Of a stretch of 8,199 nucleotides of DNA, positions 4,495-8,199 are shown piece after piece. This DNA is from Chloroflexota bacterium (GTDB lineage Bacteria; Chloroflexota; Anaerolineae; B4-G1). Within the stretch, counting starts at the first letter, position 1. Each line of letters starts with the position of its first letter. Where the stretch lies: contig DSAR01000419.1 in assembly GCA_011046405.1 (NCBI GenBank), forward strand, positions 1 to 8,199. The letters are read 5' to 3'. The notes under the pieces are model-generated. The model was not told the origin of the DNA. It was given only the letters and a program-made list of their open reading frames with translations, and made no database searches. Made by a program: the position numbers and the translations under genes.

Positions 4495-5670
4495 TTAGCG
4501 CTCGCGCAGCGCCTGGCCCAGGCGCCGGGCACCCGCCGCCAGGTCGTCGTGGGAGACCAGGGTGAAGGCCAGACGGCAGCGATCATCACCACCCTCTCCG
4601 GCGTAGAAGCACGCGCCCGGCACGTAGGAGACGCCGGCGGCCTCGGCGGTGGGCAGGAAGGCGGCGCCATCGACGCCCGGCGGCAGTCGGACCCAGGCGA
4701 AGAATCCGCCGCCGAGACGTTCCCAATGGCAGGCCGACGGCAGATGCTCGGCCAGGGCCGCCAACAAGACGTCCCGGCGCTCCCGGTACTCGGCCCGCAG
4801 CGTCGCGACATGGCGATCGAGGAACCCCAGCTCGATGAAGGCGGCGGCGACGTAGGCGGTGAAGTGGTTGATCCCGCCGCCGCTATCGAGCATGCCACAG
4901 CCAATACACCGCTGCACGATCTCCGGGCTGGCCGACAGCCATCCCAACCGCAGCCCCGGCGCCAACACCTTGGAGAAAGACGCCAGCCGCACGATGGGCC
5001 CGGCCGGTGCCAACTCGTAGAGCGACGACGGCGGCGGCTCGTCGTACCACAACTCGTGATAGGCGTCGTCCTCCAGCACCAGCAGGTCCGGGTGATTCGT
5101 GCGCCGCTCGCGCTGCACCAACCTCACCAGGGCCCCGCGCTGTGCCATCGACATCGTCTTGCCGGTGGGATTGTTGTAGGTGGGGACGGTGTAAAGCAGG
5201 CGCGCCGCTCGCCCCTGGCGCGCCAGGTCTTCCAGCGTCTCGCCCAGGGCCTCGACGAACAAAGGCACGCCTCCCTGGCCAGCGCCTGGGACCGGCACCA
5301 GGTCCAGGTCGTGATCGCGGAAGATGCGCAGCGCCAGATGGTAGACCGGCGATTCCACCAGCACCACGTCGCCGGGCCGCGTCAGCAGCGTGCATAACAT
5401 GTCCAACGCCTGGGACGTGCCCCCGGTGATCATCACCTGTTCCGGCGGCGGTGCGTAACCCAGGCGGTCCATCCGGGCGCACAGTTGTTCGATCAGGCGA
5501 GCCGGACCCTGCTCGGCCCCGTAACACAGCGCCAGCACGCCATCCCGCGCCAGCGCTACCTCCGTCGCCTGCCGCATCTCATCAACCGGCAACAGTGCCA
5601 ACGCCGGATGTCCCCAGATCAACTCGATGATGTCCGGGCGCAGGAAAAGCTGGACGTCACGCAACCCCAT
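4495..5670 (-). CDS. PLP-dependent aminotransferase (class I/II, 2-aminoadipate/MocR-like branch)
   Basis: This 391-residue fold-type I aminotransferase moves amino groups between an amino acid and a 2-oxo acid in the cytoplasm. Family residues are present: SYGAEQG-like CYGAEQG near 49-55; GGTSQALD (83-90) for the cofactor phosphate; Asn167 in YNNPTG; Asp202 and Tyr204 in EDDAY; the Schiff-base Lys234 in SFSKVLAPGLRLGW; and Arg366 in CRLAFT for the substrate carboxylate. The closest known branch contains the LysN-like 2-aminoadipate and aromatic/branched-chain enzymes, but the substrate is not determinable here. No GntR-type DNA-binding domain is attached, unlike MocR regulators. The frame is open upstream to 5907, but that part overlaps the kinase gene. 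ATG 5668-5670 is chosen because GGAGG (5680-5684) lies 9 nt away, while ATG 5677-5679 abuts it. The gene overlaps the kinase stop by 14 nt. Confidence 0.92.
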   Translation of the reverse strand: MGLRDVQLFLRPDIIELIWGHPALALLPVDEMRQATEVALARDGVLALCYGAEQGPARLIEQLCARMDRLGYAPPPEQVMITGGTSQALDMLCTLLTRPGDVVLVESPVYHLALRIFRDHDLDLVPVPGAGQGGVPLFVEALGETLEDLARQGRAARLLYTVPTYNNPTGKTMSMAQRGALVRLVQRERRTNHPDLLVLEDDAYHELWYDEPPPSSLYELAPAGPIVRLASFSKVLAPGLRLGWLSASPEIVQRCIGCGMLDSGGGINHFTAYVAAAFIELGFLDRHVATLRAEYRERRDVLLAALAEHLPSACHWERLGGGFFAWVRLPPGVDGAAFLPTAEAAGVSYVPGACFYAGEGGDDRCRLAFTLVSHDDLAAGARRLGQALRER

Positions 5671-6823
5671 CTGTTCCATCCTCCGGTGCGGGCAGCGTGA
5701 AGTAAAAGGTACTTCCCGCGCCCACCTCACTCTCGACCCCCACCTCGCCGCCCAGCTTATCCACGATCCGGCGGACGATGGAGAGGCCCAAGCCGTGCCC
5801 CTCGATCCGCATCTGTCCCAACCGTTCGAAGGTCTCGAACAATTTGGCCTGCTCCTCCTCCAAGAGCCCCGCGCCGTTATCGCGCACCCAGAAACGAATC
5901 TGACCATCTACCTGTTTCTCGCCGCCCAGGGTCAGCCGGGGCGGCTCGCCGCCGTACTTGATGCCGTTGCTGAGATAATTGACCCACACCTCCTCGACCC
6001 ACGGCCCGTAACCCACGGCCACGGGCCAATCGTCGGGCTGTTCGATCTCCGCCCCGTGTTGCTCGATCATATTCGCCAACCTGGACACAGCCTCCGCCAC
6101 GACCTCGGCCATATCCAGGGGCACCAAATCAACGTCCTCTTTCTTGCGCACGCTGGAGAGCAACAACAACTCGTCCACGATGCGGATCGCCTTCTGGCTC
6201 TTCTGGAACAGGGTCTCGGTGATTTCCTGCTGCTTTTCCTCCGACATCGAGACGTAACCGGAACGCATGATGTCGGCGTAAGTCGCGATGACACTGACGG
6301 GGTTCTTGACGTCGTGGGCCACGGTCTGGGCGAAGGCGTCCAGTTCGGCGTTCTGCCGCTCCAGTTCTTCCGCGTGCCGACGCAGTGCCTCCTCTATCTC
6401 CTTGCGCTGGGTGATGTCGATGACGAAAGCCATGACGATGATGCCATCCTCTGCCTTCACGTAACTCAAACCGACCTCGACCGGGAATTCCTCCCCACCC
6501 TGGCGTCGCCCGGCGAGGTCCATATTGATCCCCATCAATCGCTCGTGGGGTTCGGCCAGGTAACCGGCCCGGTGCCCGACGTGACGGTCGCGGAAAAGCT
6601 CCGGGATCAACTTCTCGACCGCCTCCCCGAGCAAGGCCTCCCGCTCGTAACCGAAAATATCCTCGATTTTGCTGTTGGCCAGCAGGATACGGCCATCCTC
6701 GTCGACGATCAACACGCCCACCGGGGCCGACTCCAGGATCGCCTGGGTCAACACACTCTGCCGCTCGATCAATTCCTGCGAGGCAAATCCATCACACACG
6801 CGTAACACTTCGCTATCCATCAT
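5657..6823 (-). CDS. PAS-domain sensor histidine kinase (orphan)
   Basis: This is a 388-residue soluble kinase with no transmembrane segment. A PAS domain lies at about residues 25-138 (GVLIVDEDGRILLAN, FGYEREALLG, FPVEVGLSYV, then VIDITQRK). A short coiled coil (about 140-165) follows. The dimerisation/phosphoacceptor domain has His170 in VAHDVKNPVSVI. The catalytic ATPase domain has an N-box with Asn282 and Asn286 (VNYLSNGIKYGG), G1 DNGAG (315-319), F-box LFETFERL and G2 GHGLGLSIV (342-350). It should autophosphorylate His170 and pass the phosphate to a response regulator, none of which is encoded in the window. The PAS ligand is unknown, and no heme-binding histidine signature is evident. 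The start ATG 6821-6823 overlaps the upstream frame's stop (ATGA). A second ATG follows directly, and the purine-rich GGGGGG upstream is only a weak ribosome binding site. The aminotransferase start lies inside its 3' end. Confidence 0.93.
   Translation of the reverse strand: MMDSEVLRVCDGFASQELIERQSVLTQAILESAPVGVLIVDEDGRILLANSKIEDIFGYEREALLGEAVEKLIPELFRDRHVGHRAGYLAEPHERLMGINMDLAGRRQGGEEFPVEVGLSYVKAEDGIIVMAFVIDITQRKEIEEALRRHAEELERQNAELDAFAQTVAHDVKNPVSVIATYADIMRSGYVSMSEEKQQEITETLFQKSQKAIRIVDELLLLSSVRKKEDVDLVPLDMAEVVAEAVSRLANMIEQHGAEIEQPDDWPVAVGYGPWVEEVWVNYLSNGIKYGGEPPRLTLGGEKQVDGQIRFWVRDNGAGLLEEEQAKLFETFERLGQMRIEGHGLGLSIVRRIVDKLGGEVGVESEVGAGSTFYFTLPAPEDGTDGVA
5680..5684 (-). promoter_or_regulatory. 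Shine-Dalgarno site deciding the aminotransferase start
   Basis: GGAGG on the - strand lies inside the 3' end of the kinase gene. It is 9 nt from ATG 5668-5670 and has no spacer to ATG 5677-5679, favouring the downstream ATG. Confidence 0.6.
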
Positions 6824-7867
6824 CGCCCCCCATCAAATCCCGCCCGTTGATTGAATCCATTCCACGCCAGATCGAACAACCTCGGCCAGGAGCGCCCCAC
6901 TGGTATTGCCAAGACCCGCTCGCGCCAGATCTCGATGGCCTCAGCCGTTCGCTCGAAACAGTCCGCCGTAAACGCCGCCAGCGCCTCACCCTGTTCGGTC
7001 GTGCTCAGTTCCTCCACTCTCTCAGCCAGTTCCGCCGCTGCCGACTGAAATTCCGCCTCCAACGCATCCCGTTCGTCGACGTAGGCCAACAGACGGGCCT
7101 CGTAACGCCGAATCACGGTCCGGTGGAGCCGCTCGTGGGCCCACCAGAGCGAGTCGGGGTCGTACGTGCCCGTGGGCTCTGGTCCCAGATCGGACAACCC
7201 ACCCGCCAGGTAGACCGGCTTGAACACGCCCGTGCACGGCGCGGCCGTGCCGGTCAGCCAGACGGTCGACCGCTCCGGCGACAGATGCGCCACCATCGAA
7301 CCGGTCGTCTGTGCGGGCCGCGTGGGGCCAAAGCCGGCGTGCACGCAGATCTTATCGGTCAGCCAACCCTGGCTGGGATCCTGTCCAATCACTGGCGCCG
7401 GGCCGCCAGCCCTATGAGAGCCGTGGTCGCGCAACGCGGCCATCATCGTCCCCACAGAGATCGCGCCCTTCTGGTTCTCCAGGAGTGCCGTGGCGCGACG
7501 CTGGCGGGCGCGACATCCGTCCAGGCGCGTCATCCAGAAATCGGAGTAGCAGCGCGCCATGTGGAAATCAGCCCTAGCGGTAGGGGATCTTGGTAAAGAC
7601 CGCCTCGTTGCCGATGGCCACCCCCCGCTCGTTGACGCCCATCTCGGCTCCCCAGATCCAGAAGGGCCGCGAGAGCAGCACGGCGTGGGTTTCGGCCACC
7701 TGGGGAATCTCGACGTAGGTACACCGGACCGTTGAGCCGGGCGCGTGCCGGGTCCGGGGTACGTGGATCAGCACCTGGGCCTCGTTCGGCTGCCGATCGC
7801 TGTTCTTGGACAGGACGACTGAGCCATCGGCCGTCGAATTGCCCAGGGCAACGAGGGTATCACACAT
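6820..7867 (-). pseudogene. C69-family dipeptidase, broken by internal deletion and frameshift
   Basis: Family C69 (formerly U34) enzymes are N-terminal-nucleophile hydrolases of dipeptides. The first part (7574-7867, 97 residues) begins MCDTLVALGNSTADGSVVL, with Cys2 as the expected nucleophile after Met removal. It continues through KNSDRQPNEAQ, GSTVRCTYVEIPQVA and FWIWGAEMGVNERGV to KIPYR, then TAG. After a frame change the second part resumes at about 7572 with ADFHMARCYSDF and runs to TGA 6820-6822, carrying HAGFGP, QTTGSMVAHL, TGTAAPCTGVFKPV and LGPEPTGTYDP, all recognisable C-terminal family segments. Intact relatives, as I recall them, have roughly 100-110 more residues between these parts, so a block of about 300 bp that is not a multiple of three is missing. 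The start is 15 nt after the adenosine deaminase stop, behind AGGTGGGG. Two separate proteins are possible but unlikely. Its 3' end overlaps the kinase start by 4 nt. Confidence 0.78.
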
Positions 7868-7882
7868 AGCCCCACCTGTATT

Positions 7883-8199
7883 TCACGCCAGGAGTTCCTC
7901 CCGCAAGCAGGCGAACTGGGCGCAGAACTCGGCCGCCAGGCGCGCCTTGTCGGCGTCGGGCAGGAAACTCGCCTGCAGGCCATTCAGGCTGACCTGCTCC
8001 AGCGAACGGCCGTCGCCTGCCTCACCAGCCCCAAAACCGAAGTGCCGCACCAGCACCTTGTACTCGCGATTCAGATCCGCCCCGAACATCGGCGGATCGT
8101 CGGAGTTGACGGTGACCATCAGACCGGCGTCCCACAAACGGCCCAGGGGATGGGCATCGTAACCGGGATAGACGCCCAGGCAAACGTTGCTGGTAGGGC
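7883..8199 (-). CDS. add: adenosine deaminase, C-terminal part (5' end outside window)
   Basis: The last 105 residues are present. The enzyme is a zinc-dependent TIM-barrel hydrolase converting (deoxy)adenosine to (deoxy)inosine in purine salvage. The segment begins PTSNVCLGVYPGY, matching the family's C-P-x-S-N strand. It contains HPLGRLWDAG and then VTVNSDDPPMFGADLNREY, where the adjacent aspartates include the zinc ligand and its neighbour that contacts the purine. Related adenine or aminodeoxyfutalosine deaminases share these motifs, so substrate specificity is not proven by this part alone. The frame is open to the right edge; an internal TTG at 8135-8137 is not the real start. It is the most upstream gene seen of the - strand cluster. 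Confidence 0.88.
   Translation of the reverse strand, partial: PTSNVCLGVYPGYDAHPLGRLWDAGLMVTVNSDDPPMFGADLNREYKVLVRHFGFGAGEAGDGRSLEQVSLNGLQASFLPDADKARLAAEFCAQFACLREELLA

Noticed and set aside
4549..5397. 282-residue open frame on the + strand
   Set aside because: It is fully antisense to the aminotransferase, which has all expected PLP residues. The shadow product is rich in Q, R and H and has no recognisable domain.
5671..5907. N-terminal extension of the aminotransferase frame up to 5907
   Set aside because: The extra residues are an out-of-frame reading of the kinase ATPase domain, are rich in Arg, Ser and Trp, and lack aminotransferase similarity. GGAGG at 5680-5684 supports ATG 5670.
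5627..6805. 392-residue open frame on the + strand
   Set aside because: It lies antisense to the histidine kinase, whose PAS, H, N, G1, F and G2 motifs are all intact. The + strand translation shows no family features and is a shadow of G+C-rich codons.
6847..7596. 249-residue open frame on the + strand
   Set aside because: It is antisense to the C-terminal part of the C69 dipeptidase, whose family segments are clear.
6820..7867. Two separate functional genes rather than one broken dipeptidase
   Set aside because: The two pieces match the N- and C-terminal ends of a single family in order, and the second piece's similarity begins upstream of its first ATG. A stable two-gene split is therefore unlikely, though not excluded.

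Overview
The window reads as a piece of a G+C-rich bacterial chromosome. It most resembles Chloroflexota of the Anaerolineae/Caldilineae type. That assignment is inference, resting on the gene repertoire (an Uma2-type nuclease relic, a C69-type dipeptidase relic next to an adenosine deaminase, a tandem SPFH pair) and on short heptanucleotide tandem arrays at gene borders. No rRNA, tRNA or CRISPR array is visible.

Layout. (1) Positions 1-1783, + strand: a compact three-gene run made of the 3' end of a PHP-domain phosphoesterase, an uncharacterised protein with a PD-(D/E)XK-like core and a C-terminal winged-helix-like part, and a glyoxalase-II-like metallo-beta-lactamase-fold hydrolase. The middle gene is bracketed by two different 7-bp tandem arrays. 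(2) Positions 1784-1896: a convergent intergenic region with a 12-bp inverted repeat and a strong hairpin that looks like an intrinsic terminator. (3) Positions 1897-3776, - strand: two overlapping SPFH/Band 7 membrane-protein genes, visibly less G+C-rich than their surroundings. (4) Positions 3777-4494: a mostly non-coding stretch. It holds a 110-bp MITE-like element with near-perfect terminal inverted repeats and a perfect 8-bp target duplication, and the relic of an Uma2-family endonuclease gene whose catalytic middle is deleted. (5) Positions 4495-8199, - strand: a tight gene cluster read as adenosine deaminase (partial), C69 dipeptidase (broken by an internal deletion with frameshift), PAS histidine kinase, and PLP-dependent aminotransferase. 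Its junctions are 15 nt apart, a 4-nt overlap and a 14-nt overlap.

How the genes work together. The last cluster combines purine-nucleoside deamination, peptide hydrolysis and amino-acid transamination with an orphan sensor kinase. Nitrogen or amino-acid scavenging is a plausible theme but is inference. The SPFH pair probably forms a hetero-oligomeric membrane scaffold.

The strongest non-gene observations are the 110-bp inverted-repeat element with its GTACAATG duplication, the heptamer arrays that supply start, stop and part of a ribosome binding site for one gene, and two separate genes that have each lost an internal block of roughly 300 bp (estimated from remembered family lengths).
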